Assembly: GCA_022559845.1 (NCBI GenBank)
Contig: CM040125.1
Location: forward strand, 327,925,829 to 327,989,828
DNA: 64,000 nucleotides
Source: Amorphophallus konjac
Lineage: Eukaryota > Streptophyta > Magnoliopsida > Alismatales > Araceae
Direction: 5' to 3'
Shown: one piece after another, positions 44,586 through 56,640 of the stretch
Position numbering within the stretch: the first letter of the stretch is position 1
Layout of the letters: each line of letters starts with the position of its first letter
Program-made: the position numbers and the translations under genes
The notes under the pieces: model-generated
Database searches by the model: none
What the model was told of the DNA's origin: nothing
Seen by the model: the letters and a program-made list of their open reading frames with translations, nothing else

Positions 44586-45060
44586 AGTCCATACAGTGGC
44601 AAAGTCTGGACATTGTGCTTTGAAGATCACCAAGTCTATACATCGTGAAAGTCTATACACTCCTCTTGGCCTTAGCATCTGTTTTGAAGTCCATACATTG
44701 GTCTTCAGTTCAAGTCTGTACAGCGTTACGTTCTCTTTGGAAAGTCTGTACAGCGTGAAGTCTACACATTGGCTTCGCTCCATCAAGTCTATACATTCGA
44801 CTGCATCCACAAAGTCTGTACAGCATCTGCATTGTCTCGCTCACACTTGCCAAAGTCTGAACATCCATGGTGTCTTTCATCGTCTCACTTTGCGTCTCAG
44901 TTTGCAAAGTCTATACATTCGCTGCAGAGATCACTGTCAAGTCTATACATTGGTCCGTCTCTTGCAGTGTCTCATCTGGTCAAAGTCAACACATCACTTG
45001 AAGGCTTCTGCATCAAGTCTATACATCGACTGTCTTGCTTTAGCTTAAGTCTGTACAGAG
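44586..45060 (+). repeat. AAGTCTRTACA motif array in the C1 5' LTR
   Basis: About sixteen degenerate copies of AAGTCTATACATYG or AAGTCTGTACAGCG spaced irregularly at 15-55 bases. The same array is at 52,121-52,595 in the 3' LTR. Confidence 0.85.
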
Positions 45061-45749
45061 TCAGCGTCTCGTTGACCGTCTCTTGTTGTGTCTTCATGTT
45101 ATTTCTGTGTTTGTGTCTTCGTGTTGTTTTTATGTCTTCGTGTTATTTTTGTGTTTGAGTCTTCATGTTATTTCTGTGTTTGTGTCTTAGTGTTGTTTTT
45201 ATGTCTTCGTGTTGCTTCTTTCTATCTTCGTCCAGGTTTCCTCTGATCGCATGTTTTACTACCGTTTTACTCCGTGCTATTTTCTTCTTTACCTCGTGCT
45301 GTTCTCATCTGACTTCGTGTCGTTCTCCTTGTAGTGTTAGCTTTGTTACTGTGGTACCTCGTGTCATTCTCTCTTTATCTCGTGCTGTAGTCATCTTATG
45401 TACCTCGTGTCGTTCTCAGTATAGTGCACCTTTTGTTGTTCCTACACACCTCGTGCAGCTTTAGCTTGAGTGTCAACCGACTTATTTCAGGTATATATAT
45501 ATATAGAGAACCCTGAGTATTAATGGTTTTAATCTCTTTGCAGGAGAAGAAGAAAAACAAAAAGAAGAAGGTGGTCCGAGGAAGAATATTCCCCAGTGAC
45601 TGGGCGGCACGTGATCCGAGGCTGGAACGGCAGACAGGATTGTGACACGTGTGCTGAAGCTGGCTGAGAGACTGACACGTGGCCAAAAGTTCTGGGCGGG
45701 AAATGTGGAAGCCACACGCGCCCAGTGCTGCCCTCCTACTGGCTGCTGT

Positions 45750-45758
45750 TATAAAAGG
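45750..45758 (+). promoter_or_regulatory. TATA box of the C1 5' LTR
   Basis: TATAAAAGG, a canonical core, lies downstream of the motif arrays. The 3' LTR has it at 53,286-53,294. Confidence 0.65.
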
Positions 45759-46920
45759 AAGCCGTCATCCAACAGATGAAGATTGTGATCGAAGCCAGGG
45801 AGCAGAAGCTGAGAGAAGAAAAAGGGGAAAAAGAAGAGAGAGCTTCCACGATCCAGGAGAAGAATAGAAGACTGATCGAAGAAGAAGCCTGAAGAGCAGA
45901 AGAAGGAAAAGAGAGAGATAGTGCTCGTGAGGAGAAAAGGAGAGCAGAGAAGAAAGTGAGAGTGAGAGCAGAAGAAGGAAAAGAGAGAGATAGTGCTCGT
46001 GAGAAGTGAGAAGAAAGAGAGAAGAGAGAAAAAGGCAGAGTGAAGAAAGAGAGTGAGATCAAGGGAGATCTATTCCTACTGGACCGTGGATCAGATCCAG
46101 GCCAGTTAGCTCCGCTGAGAGCCACATTGTGCGTTTCGTTTTCAACTTTCTGTTTGCTGAAGTTATTTTCATTTCGTGTTTTTGTTTTTCCTTTTTCATT
46201 TTGGGTATCCTTGTTCTTCCGATCCTCTGGACTGAGGTCGAGTTCCTCCTGGTGATTCAGGAGAAGGGAGGCTAGCCCTCCGGTTCTGGTCTTACTGGTA
46301 GCAGGTCCAGGTGTACCCTTCGGGTTGGAGGAAGAGAGACTTGGGTCTCTGGTTGCTGGTGACTGGGTGTCACTGGTGTTCCCTCCGGTTGGGAGGAAGA
46401 GGGGAGGATGTTCCCCTGGTCAAGCTGTTTGGCAGCGTGTGTTGGCAGATTGAGTATGCAGGTTACTAGCTTGTGCTTGTTGAAGCCTCACTCCTGTTGG
46501 GAGTGAGGGGTGGATGTAGGTCTTGGTGACCGAACCACCTAAAAACCCATTGTGTAGTGGTTTGAATTCTTGTGTGATTGGCGCTAGATGAATGCTTAGG
46601 GGCGTTTTGGTTTGATGTTCTATAAGTGTTCATCTATTTACTGCACACACTATATGTTTGACTGTGGTTTGATCTCTTGTATCTGATTTCGCTAGATGAA
46701 TGTTAGGAGCGCCTCAATTGGGTTTTCTGTCTGAATGCTTTAAGGTACAAGCTCCTTGATTTGATTCAGTCTAATGTTTAGACTTGCTTACGTTCGCTCT
46801 ATATATCTGCAATAGTTTTTAATTCCGCATCTCTGATTGCTTTAGATTTTAACTAGGTGAAATTTTTATAGGCCATATTCATTCACCCGCCCTCTGAATA
46901 CTTGCACCGAACCTATCAAT

Positions 46921-46932
46921 TGGTATCAGAGC
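46921..46932 (+). other. C1 primer-binding site (initiator Met-tRNA)
   Basis: TGGTATCAGAGC, two bases after the LTR end. Confidence 0.92.
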
Positions 46933-47067
46933 CGTCTCTGACTTCCAGATCCAACGATCTGCAGAGGATCCTGCTGATTTGATTTCATGCTTTACAGTTC
47001 CAGTGTGGTGCATTCTTCTGATATTGCTTTCTAGCTCATTGATCTGAGTCTATTCGATTGCTTTATA

Positions 47068-49306
47068 ATGGCATCACCTGCAGTTTTTGATGGTTCTAAC
47101 TTCAAGAAATGGTCACGCAGTCTATGTGGTTTTATAAACTCTATAGATCCAAAACTGTGGGTTCTCGTTGAATATGGTCCACATGTTTTGCCTCGAGAGA
47201 AGAATAAATGGTCCCAGAAGGATAAACAACTGAACAGTGAGAATATAAGAGTTCGGGACATTCTGAAGAATGCTGTAGATGCTAATGTCATTTCCTCTAT
47301 TCTTACATGCAGGACTGCGAAGGAAATCTGGGATTCAGTGATCACATTTCATGAGAACCAGAAATGTCTAACGGCAAGAGGAAGCACTTCAAGCAATGAA
47401 GAAGAAGACCAGGTAAATTCTGAATCTGATTCTGACAAAATGACTTTTGATGATTTAAAGGAAATGTATGCTGAATTGCATGAAAAATATAGAAAAGTAA
47501 AATCTGAAAATAAAAGACTAAAGAAAAAGATTGATCAATATCATGTGAAAATTGCTCAAAATTGAAACAATCTCATGATGCTTATCTGATTGATATTCAG
47601 AACTATAAGAAGCAATTGGAAGAAGCTGGAAATACAGGCTCAGAAATGAATCAACTGAAGCTTGAAAATGAAAAGGCTAAAAGGCTCCAACAAGAAAATC
47701 AAGCTGAAGTTGACAAGCATAAAGAACACATTTCTGTGCTGAAAAACAAAAATAATGAACTTACTGATAAAATTTCTGAACTAGAGAATGAGCTGAATTC
47801 ACTAGGAAAAGATCAAATCCTAATTGATGAACTGGTTCAGAATGAACAAATAAGAAAGGAAAATGAAGAACTGAAGCTACTGAACTCTGCTATGTCTGAG
47901 AAGCTTTTAATGCTTGATAAGGAAATTCAATTTGAGAATGAATTGAAACTGAAACAGGAACTAGAAATTGTTAAAAATTTGAATGATGTCATGCAGAGAC
48001 AAATTATCTCATGTGAGGAAGACTTGACTAATTCAGAACTCAAAATTTGTTCTCTGCAATCTGAAATAAGTAAACTTGTTCGTTCCATGTCTAAATCTAC
48101 CAAGGGAAAAGAGAAAATGAATGTTCCTTTGTGTGATAACGCCACTAAATCAAGTGGAAAGCAAGGATGCAAATCCCAAATTGAAAAATCTGTTAAGAAA
48201 AAGTTGTACACTACTTTTGTTCGCAGCTCTGACATTGCAAGCTGCTCTGGGCCTCCTAAAACATCTACATCATCTGTTTTCCAATTCAAGGCCCAGAAAA
48301 ATGAAGAACAAATAAAAGTTGTGAACAAGGGTAAACAAATGAGCAAAAATGGTAAGAAAAACAAGGATAAACATGTCCCTACGTGTGTCTTTAAATCTAC
48401 CTATACTGCATCTGATGACTCAATGCATACTGCTCATAGCTCAATTAATTATCCGTATGCATCTGATAAGAGTGTTTCATGCCATTATTGTGGCAAGGTA
48501 GGCCATGTAATGGATGATTGCAGATTATTGATTGAAGATGGGCATGCAAGTGAAACATTGCATTCGAGAAATTCATTTGGTAAAAATCATGCTACTAGGA
48601 AGTCTGATACATCTTGTCATTACTGTGGTAGGCATGGTCATTTCATGGATGCCTGTTTCATCATGAAACAAGATGATAAAATGCATGCTAGGTCTTCTGT
48701 TCATCATCACCCCAAAAGAAACATGTATGCTTCAAACCAACACATCATTTGTTATAATTGTAACAAACGTGGTCATAAAGCTGTTGAGTGTTGGTTTAGG
48801 ACTTCATGGGGATATAATGGTTCAAGAGGTAAGCACCTAAGGTGTTTTGAGTGTGGCAAGTATGGGCATGCAGTCAAGGACTGCTGGTATGCTCAGGGAA
48901 AATATTTTAATTCCAAATTTGATAAATTCCCTGCAAATAGAAATTTTCTTGGTAGAAATAAACCTATTTTTAAAGAAAAGATTCTTGTATGTTTTGAATG
49001 TGGAAAACCTGGCCACCGAGCTTCTGAATGCTTGTGGGCAGGCAATACTAAATCAAAACCTCATGCAAGTAACAAAAATTTTCATGCAAACTCACATAGA
49101 TTCCATGATGATAATAATGTCCACAAAAAGAATTCAAGGTTTGCTACATCATGTAGAGATTGTGAAAATTTGGTCATTTCATGGATAACTGTTACCTGGT
49201 GGATCATGATGATAATACTGCTAAGAGATTGTTTAGAAAACCTGCTAGGAATGTCATTGCTAATTCAGGACCCAAGACTTCTTGGGTGCCTATTTGTGCA
49301 AAATAG
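47068..49306 (+). pseudogene. C1 gag with five zinc knuckles (frameshifted)
   Basis: The ATG at 47,068 opens a copia gag N-terminus (VFDGSNFKKWSRSLCGF, TAKEIWDSV). A long acidic coiled coil follows. A one-base change near 47,555 shifts the frame, which then continues from 47,562. Five CCHC knuckles follow: CHYCGKVGHVMDDC, CHYCGRHGHFMDAC, CYNCNKRGHKAVEC, CFECGKYGHAVKDC and CFECGKPGHRASEC, at about 48,480-49,030. A sixth begins at CRDC near 49,155 but is broken by another frameshift. In the shifted frame the usual gag-to-protease linker, ending SWVPICAK, stops at 49,306. The protein would coat element RNA in the cytoplasm. No pol follows. Confidence 0.88.
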
Positions 49307-50113
49307 TTTGCAAACCTGCAGGTGTGCCTTGGAAGCTGAAGAATAAAGAGGGGTAATAAACCAAGGCACTCAAGAAGAAAAACCCCTTCCCGAACTTTTC
49401 AGGTAAATTTCTTGCACTTCCTGGTTTAAGTGTTCACTGCATAGCATATTAAATCTGTTCTTGCATATTCATTTATCATCTGCCATTTGCACTACTCTCT
49501 GATCATGCACTCTGAAACTTCTGAAAATCTAAACTGCATATGTATGTGGCTTGGAATTTGCCCTCCCATTAGCTCGTACCTGTCTGTTTTCATCTATATG
49601 GGTTCTGTATGGCTTTTAGTGCGTTGACGCATTTGGCTGACTGCGTAGACGCAATTGTGCGTCTTTTGTTTGCTGTCTTGTTCACTGCGTCGACGCTGAC
49701 ACTAATGCGTTGACGCATTGGTGTGTATTTGATCCATGTATGCATGCTCACATTTAAAAATCTGCCTTGCTTCTCATGAGCACATGTTGAGATATCAGTG
49801 CATAATTCAGATTGATAATTGATTGGAAATCTGGACTGCGTGTTGCATTATCATGCATGACCTCAATGGTATATAAATGGTAAGGTACCAAAAGGCAGGG
49901 AAATCTGTCTGGAGGTTCTTACTATGTGTGAGGTGGTCTTTTAGACCAAGTGCTCCGCCTAGTACCATGGGTCACTTTGCTGGATAGGACAGTCTGAATG
50001 TGCATGAATCAAAATCATATGTTCAGTTTTTCATGGCAAACATTGCATGCATGTAGTTAATTGCATTGCATCTCATGAAAGATGCCAAAAAGATTGACTG
50101 AATGCATATTGTC

Positions 50114-50124
50114 AGGGGGAGTCA
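50114..50124 (+). other. Internal purine tract of C1
   Basis: TGTCAGGGGGAGTCAATAC is kept in C2 as AGTCAGGGGGAGGCATAC (minus strand, about 60,861-60,875). A second internal priming site is one possibility. Confidence 0.45.
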
Positions 50125-51792
50125 ATACATTACATGAAGGTAGTCATGTGCATACATTTATGTCAGAGTTCATTGCATGTTAACTTTGAACATCCTGGAA
50201 CTTGCCTGACCTCCTGATATCTTGCCTTGTGTGCATATCCCCTTCATTGATTCTATTTGACCAAACCTTGATCATAATTTGAAAACACTGAGCTTCAAAA
50301 TCTCTCCTATCAATTGGTAACAATTGGTATCATTTGGTATCAGAATTATTTCAGTCCTTCATGAAGATTTCAATGGGCTATCTCGATCATAAATCTGAAA
50401 GATCTTGAACTAGAAATCTTCTATTATACGCTTTTATGAATGTCTGAAATAACTCATGTGGTTTAAGCTTAATGTATTCATGGAGTTTAACTTTAAAATC
50501 TCTTAACATATCTGAATCATGATTAATAAATCTTAACCAACTGTTTCATGCTGTGTCTTGCAAAAAACTTCTGAAATCTGCACTTTTGAATACATGACTT
50601 TATTTGGTTAAGTACATGAGATTAATATTTTTTGAAGCAAATGAATGTTTCTGAATTGTCTAAAGGGTAGAGTAATTGTCAGAGCAATGACCTTGGTCAC
50701 TGAGAAACACATGTCCAAGGGACTGTGTCATGAGGTGCCTTAGTTAACTCTGCATAAAATTCATTGAAAATCAGGCAGAGCAATGGCATGCACACTGAGA
50801 AATACAGCTCACTCATCAAGAAATGATTTACAGTGTGTCATGATGTGTAAATGCTATCTCTGTTCATATAAAGCATGACAGTTAGTCACACTAAGTGCTT
50901 AGGGATATTGGCCTCTGATCAAGGTATATCCTCTAGTTACAAGGTGTGCACTGAATTAGAGTGCTCGTAAAATTTGTAGCATGAAAAATTGTTGAACAAA
51001 TCTCAATATCTGAATATTGATGCTAAAATCAAATTGCTACAACCCTAGACAAAATCATATGACTTCAAAATTGCTTGATTTCAATACTGATGCATGTAAT
51101 TCCGAAAGAAGTCAATAAAGTTGATTGTGTAAGAGAAAGGAAGATTTATCAAGATAAATATGAGGGCTTGGTTCATTTTTATTAAACCATGGTTTTAGAT
51201 ATCAATACAGAATTTTATTGAAAAACTCTGCATACATCATGTTTAAACCATGCTGATCAATAAAATTCATTCATAAGCCCTTATAATGGAAGACTTTGAA
51301 ATATTCTGATTTGGATTTATGAGAATGACATTTCCTTGAAAATCTGACTGAAATTCTTGTAGTTGAAGCCTCTTTAGAAATCTGCTAATTGAACCTCTTC
51401 TGCTCATTGACCTGAACTTGTCCTTGTTTGCCCCTGTGGTCTCCTTCTCATCTATCTCATAAGATTCCACTTATTGAGGGGGAGCTTCCATGTCATGCAT
51501 CACTTGCATATCAATTGGCATCCATTCAGGGGGAGTTTTCATGTCGTATGCATCACGCTGCATAGAAACTCTTAAAGGGGGAGAATTGTGATCTTACATT
51601 TTGAAATCTCCATCTGCATATGCATTCTTACCCTCCCATGATTCATCTTGACTATATCAAAGGGGGAGATTGGTTTTCAATTATAGCATGCTGGTTGCTT
51701 TAATTTCTCAAACTATTTTCTTTTTTATGAAGTCAAAGGGGGAGAATAGTTTGAGTCATCAGATGACTCACTGTGTAGTGTTGCCATCATCA

Positions 51793-51805
51793 AAAAGGGG
51801 GAGAT
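51793..51805 (+). other. C1 polypurine tract
   Basis: AAAAAGGGGGAGAT directly precedes the 3' LTR start TGTTGTGCCC. Confidence 0.85.
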
Positions 51806-54434
51806 TGTTGTGCCCCTGTGATTTTGATGATGATTTTGATGATTGGTCTTTGAAGTGAGTTATTCTCTGTGAGTCATCTAGCTGTGTCTTTTATATGCTC
51901 GATAAATTCATGTTTTATCATGTAAGTGAATGGAGTTCATATGGCTGTCAGATAACATGCTCTACTTTAATTCTGTCTACACTCTGTCTGCATAGTCTCC
52001 ACAGCAGTGCGTCAACTCAGTGTGCTGATGTGTCGACCCTTCAGTCATACTTGTCTCTGTTCTCACACCAGTGCGTCAACTCCTTGAGCTGATGCGTCGA
52101 CTCTTCAGTTCAGTTTCTTCAAGTCCATACAGTGGCAAAGTCTGGACATTGTGCTTTGAAGATCACCAAGTCTATACATCGTGAAAGTCTATACACTCCT
52201 CTTGGCCTTAGCATCTGTTTTGAAGTCCATACATTGGTCTTCAGTTCAAGTCTGTACAGCGTTACGTTCTCTTTGGAAAGTCTGTACAGCGTGAAGTCTA
52301 CACATTGGCTTCGCTCCATCAAGTCTATACATTCGACTGCATCCACAAAGTCTGTACAGCATCTGCATTGTCTCGCTCACACTTGCCAAAGTCTGAACAT
52401 CCATGGTGTCTTTCATCGTCTCACTTTGCGTCTCAGTTTGTAAAGTCTATACATTCGCTACAGAGATCACTGTCAAGTCTATACATTGGTCCGTCTCTTG
52501 CAGTGTCTCATCTGGTCAAAGTCAACACATCACTTGAAGGCTTCTGCATCAAGTCAATACATCGACTGTCTTGCTTTAGCTTAAGTCTGTACAGAGTCAG
52601 CGTCTCGTTGACCGTCTCTTGTTGTGTCTTCATGTTATTTCTGTGTTTGTGTCTTCATGTTGTTTTTATGTCTTCGTGTTATTTTTATGTTTGAGTCTTC
52701 ATGTTATTTCTGTGTTTGTGTCTTAGTGTTGTTTTTATGTCTTCGTGTTGCTTCTTTCTATCTTCCTCCAAGTTTCCTCTGATCGCGTGTTTTACTACCG
52801 TTTTACTCCGTGTTATTTCCTTCTTTATCTCGTGCTGTTCTCATCTGACTTCGTGTCGTTCTCCTTGTAGTGTTAGCTTTGTTACTGTGGTACCTCGTGT
52901 CATTCTCTCTTTATCTCGTGCTGTAGTCATCTTATGTACCTCGTGTCGTTCTCAGTATAGTGCACCTTTTGTTGTTCCTACACACCTCATGCAGATTTAG
53001 CTTGAGTGTCAACCGACTTATTTCAGGTATATATATATAGAGAGAACCCTGAGTATTAATGGTTTTAATCTCTTTGCAGGAGAAGAAGAAAAACAAAAAG
53101 AAGAAGGTGGTCCGAGGAAGAATATTCCCCAGTGACTGGGCGGCATGTGATCCGAGACTGGAAGGGCAGACAGGATTGTGACACGTGTGCTGAAGCTAGC
53201 TGAGAGACTGACACGTGGCCAAAAGTTCTGGGCAGGAAATGTGGAAGCCACACGCGCCCAGTGCTGCCCTCCTGCTGGCTGCTGTTATAAAAGGAAGCCG
53301 TCATCCAACAGATGAAGATTGTGATCGAAGCCAGGGAGCAGAAGCTGAGAGAAGAAAAAGGGGAAAAAGAAGAGAGAGCTTCCACGATCCAGGAGAAGAA
53401 TAGAAGACTGATCGGAGAAGAAGCCTGAAGAGCAGAAGAAGGAAAAGAGAGAGATAGTGCTCGCGAGGAGAAAAGGAGAGCAGAGAAGAAAGTGAGAGTG
53501 AGAGCAGAAGAAGGAAAAGAGAGAGATAGTGCTCGTGAGAAGTGAGAAGAAAGAGAGAAGAAAGAAAAAGGCAGAGTGAAGAAAGAGAGTGAGAGCGAGG
53601 CAGATCTTTTCCTACTGGATCATGGATCAGATCCAGGTCAGTCAGCTCCGTTGAGAGCCACATTGTGCATTTCGTTTTCAGCTTTCTGTTTGCTGAAGTT
53701 ATTTTCATTTCGTGTTTTTATTTTTCCTTTTTCATTTTGGTTATCCTTGTTCTTCCGATCCTCTGGACTGAGGTCGGGTTCCTCCTGGTGATTCAGGAGA
53801 AGGGAGGCTAGCCCTCCGGTTCTGGTCTTGCTGGTAGCAGGTCCAGGTGTACCCTCCGGGTTGGAGGAAGAGAGACTTGGGTCTCAGGTTGCTGGTGACT
53901 GGGTGTCACTGGTGTTCCCTCCGGTTGGGAGGAAGAGGGGAGGATGTTCCCCTGGTCAAGCTGTTTGGCAGCGTGTGTTGGCAGACTGAGTCTGCAGGTT
54001 ACTAGCTTGTGCTAGTGGAAGCCTCACTCCTGTTGGGAGTGAGGGGTGGATGTAGGTCTTGGTGACCGAACCACCTAAAAACCCATTGTGTAGTGGTTTG
54101 AATTCTTGTGTGATTGGCGCTAGATGAATGCTTAGGGGCGTTTTGGTTTGATGTTCTATAAGTGTTCATCTATTTGCTGCACACACTATATGTTTGACTG
54201 TGGTTTGATCTCTTGTATCTGATTTCGCTAGATGAATGTTAGGAGTGCCTCAATTGGGTTTTCTGTCTGAATGCTTTAAGGTACAAGCTCCTTGATTTGA
54301 TTCAGTCTAATGTTTAGACTTGCTTAGGTTCGCTCTATATATCTGCAATAGTTTTTAATTCCGCATCTCTGATTGCTTTAGATTTTAACTGGGCGAAATT
54401 TTTATAGGCCATATTCATTCACCCCCCCTCTGAA
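51806..54434 (+). repeat. C1 3' LTR (terminal part altered)
   Basis: Starts TGTTGTGCCCCTG and follows the 5' LTR to CCCTCTGA near 54,434. The last 20 or so bases present in the 5' LTR (ACTTGCACCGAACCTATCA) are absent. It holds the same arrays and the TATA box at 53,286. Confidence 0.85.
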
Positions 54435-54471
54435 AAAAGTATGAAGTCAATTCAGAAGATCAGCTTCTAAT
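54435..54471. other. Short linker between C1 and C2
   Basis: 37 bases ending CTTCTAAT, not found in the C1 5' LTR. It is either flanking DNA left after loss of the LTR end or a variant LTR end. CTAAT at 54,467-54,471 is the candidate target duplication of C2. Confidence 0.4.
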
Positions 54472-56624
54472 TGATAGGTCCAGAGGGGGGGTGAATGGAC
54501 CTTTACCAGTAAAACATTGAGGATTAAAAAATAAGTTCTCAATTAGGAGTTTCCGAAAAAGATCTTAACGGCCAAACACTAACCGCGTAGAACTATCAGC
54601 TAGGAAGATAGAGATGGATCGGCCTAGACAAGCATCTACCGAATAGATCCAAAACCAGAATAGAAACCAAACACACTGCGCCAGGGATTTTTAAGGTGGT
54701 TCGGTCAGACCTCCAGTCTGCCTACGTCCACCCCTCACTTCAAATCGAAGTGAGGCTTCCACTAGCACCGGCTAGCCAAGCAGACTCAGTCTGCGACAAC
54801 GGCTGATTCACAACTTCACCAGGGGAACACCCTCCCCTCTTCCTCCACACCCGGAGGGAACCCTAAGGACGCCAAGTCCCTAGAAACTAGGAAACAAGTT
54901 CCTCTTCCTCCAACCGGAGGGAACACTAGTGATCTGCAGTCACTAGAACCAGAGACCAAGGTCTCTCTTCCTCTGAAGCCCAGAGGGAACCCACAAGGAG
55001 CACACGGCCACTTGCAACTGGAGACAGCGTCTCCCTTCTCCTGAACCAACAGAACAGGAGGACCACCGATCTCAACCTGAGAATCGGAGACAAAACTAGA
55101 ACAGTAAGAAAGATCAAAAACAAGAAACTAAAAAGATACAGCAGACTGAATGCTGGAACGATAAAACACAGAATATAGCTCACAATAGAGCAAACTGGTT
55201 CGGATTTGATCCTGAAACCAGAATCCTTCTTCTTCTTCTTCTTTCTGAACTCTCAGCTTCGAGCTCTCTCTCTCTCACTCTCTCTGCTATTCTCTCTTCT
55301 TCTCTTCTTCAGTTTCTGCCCTCTATTTTCTTCTCTTCTTTTGCTGGATCGAACTCTCTGCACTTCTGCTTTCTCTTTTTCCCTTTCGATCAACCTTCAT
55401 CTGTGGACGAAGGCTTCAATATATAGCAGCAGCAGGTGGATAAGGTACAGAATGCGTGTGCCTCCCACACTCGATCCAGAACCTTCTTTCCACGTGCCCT
55501 TATAGCATTGGTTCCTTTAGTATTGGATCACGTGCAGCCCAGTCACTGGGGAATATTCTTCCTCGGACCACCTTCTTCTTTTTATTTTTCTTCTTCTCCT
55601 GTAAAGAGATTAAAACCATTAATACTCAGGGTTCTCTCTCTATATATATATACCTGAAATAAGTCGGTTGACACTCAAGCTAAAGCTGCACGAGGTGTGT
55701 AGGAACAACAAAAGGTGCACTATACTGAGAACGACACGAGGTACATAAGATGACTACAGCACGAGATAAAGAGAGAACGACACGAGGTACCACAGTAACA
55801 AAGCTAACACTACAAAGAGAACGACACGAAGTCAGATGAGAACAGCACGAGGTGAGAAGGAAATAACACGGAGTAAAATGGTAGTAAAACACGCGATCAG
55901 AGGAAACCTGGACGAAGATAGAAAGAAGCAACACGAAGACATAAAAATAACACTAAGACACAAACACAGAAATGACATGAAGACTCAAACACAAAAATAA
56001 CACGAAAACACAAACACAGAAACAACACGAAGAACGACCAATCAAAACGACTAAGTTGACTCGAGGTCATCGGTGAATCAATACGAGAATCAACATGAAA
56101 TATCAAACAGCAAAGGGAACGGCACAAAGTGAAATGACACTTTACGCTAAAATGACTTGAAGACACAGGAAAACGACTCGAAAACGAGGACGACACGGGC
56201 TGAAAATAACTCGAAGATGAAAATAGAAACCGACACGAAGTGTGGTCACAAAGCAAAAAGGACACGGGGTCTAGGAAAAACAACATGAAGACAGAAGACG
56301 GGAACGGCTACAACGACACGTGATAAAACAGTGAAAGCAGGAAAACGACTCGAGTAACTACAGTAAATGACACGAAAATACAAGAGCAAAAATAAAAAGG
56401 ATGACTCGAGATGAGCAACTAAATACTGAAGAAACGACACGAGGTTCACAGGAAAATGACTCGAAGTTCATCAGAACAAATCGAGCTGCTTCAGTAAACA
56501 GCACGAAGACAACCCCTGAAAATAACTGAAGTGACTCGAAAGTTTATTTTCCACAGAGAAATATTTTTTGTTCTCCACTAAGGCTCATAGTGTTGTCATC
56601 CTCAAAACATGTAAAGACTCAACA
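54472..56624 (-). repeat. C2 3' LTR
   Basis: 2,153 bp. On the minus strand it starts TGTTGAGTCTTTACATG at 56,624 and ends GGACCTATCA at 54,472. The stretch 55,540-55,680 is homologous to 45,470-45,620 of the C1 LTR, so the families are related. A TATATATTG box lies at about 55,418-55,426. The upstream part, 55,690-56,540, is an array of ACGACACGAGG and ATGACTCGAA motifs. Confidence 0.9.
55690..56540 (-). repeat. ACGACACGAG motif array in the C2 LTR
   Basis: More than twenty degenerate copies of a core AACGACACGA(G/A)G or ATGACTCGAA at 15-40 base spacing fill most of the upstream LTR. They match the CTCGTGTCGTT motifs in the C1 LTR but are much more numerous here. Confidence 0.8.
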
Positions 56625-56640
56625 ATCTCCCCCTTTTTGA
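56625..56640 (-). other. C2 polypurine tract
   Basis: AAAAAGGGGGAGAT on the minus strand, directly before the LTR start. It is identical in core to the tract of C1. Confidence 0.85.

Larger units (their letters stand above)
44301..46918 (+). repeat. C1 5' LTR
   Basis: About 2.6 kb, matching 51,836-54,434. It ends GAACCTATCA directly before the primer site. It contains an AAGTCTRTACA array (44,586-45,060), a TCTTCGTGTT/CTCGTGTCGTTCTC array (45,080-45,470), a TATATATA run near 45,491, a canonical TATA box at 45,750 and a purine-rich GAGAGAAGA leader. Short open frames in it are not supported. Confidence 0.88.
49307..51805 (+). other. C1 non-coding interval where pol would be expected
   Basis: About 2.5 kb without a supported ORF. 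It starts with a block shared with C2 (CAGGTGTGCCTTGGAAGCTG at 49,318). It contains paired TGCGTTGACGCA 12-mers at 49,618-49,730, a conserved CAGGGGGAGTC at 50,114 and six more GGGGGAG tracts from 51,477 to 51,802. The last of these is the purine tract at the LTR. Confidence 0.75.
44301..54434 (+). mobile_element. SIRE/Maximus-like Ty1/copia element C1 without pol
   Basis: 5' LTR 44,301-46,918, primer site, gag, about 2.5 kb of non-coding DNA, purine tract, 3' LTR from 51,806. The first 30 bases of the 5' LTR are missing. The end of the 3' LTR is also altered after 54,434. By eye the LTRs differ at only a few percent of sites. No protease, integrase or RT sequence is present between gag and the 3' LTR, so C1 would need pol supplied in trans. 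Confidence 0.85.

Noticed and set aside
45530..45545. 3' splice site (CTCTTTGCAG) in the C1 and C2 LTRs.
   Set aside because: A matching donor and a coding consequence could not be identified; the match is short.
45679..46255. Short frames in the C1 LTR after the TATA box (also 53,215-53,791).
   Set aside because: They fall in purine-rich leader sequence, with no domain and only LTR-level conservation.
47068..49306. Host zinc-knuckle (CCHC) RNA-binding protein gene.
   Set aside because: It lies between an LTR with primer site and a 3' LTR, and its N-terminus is a copia gag domain.
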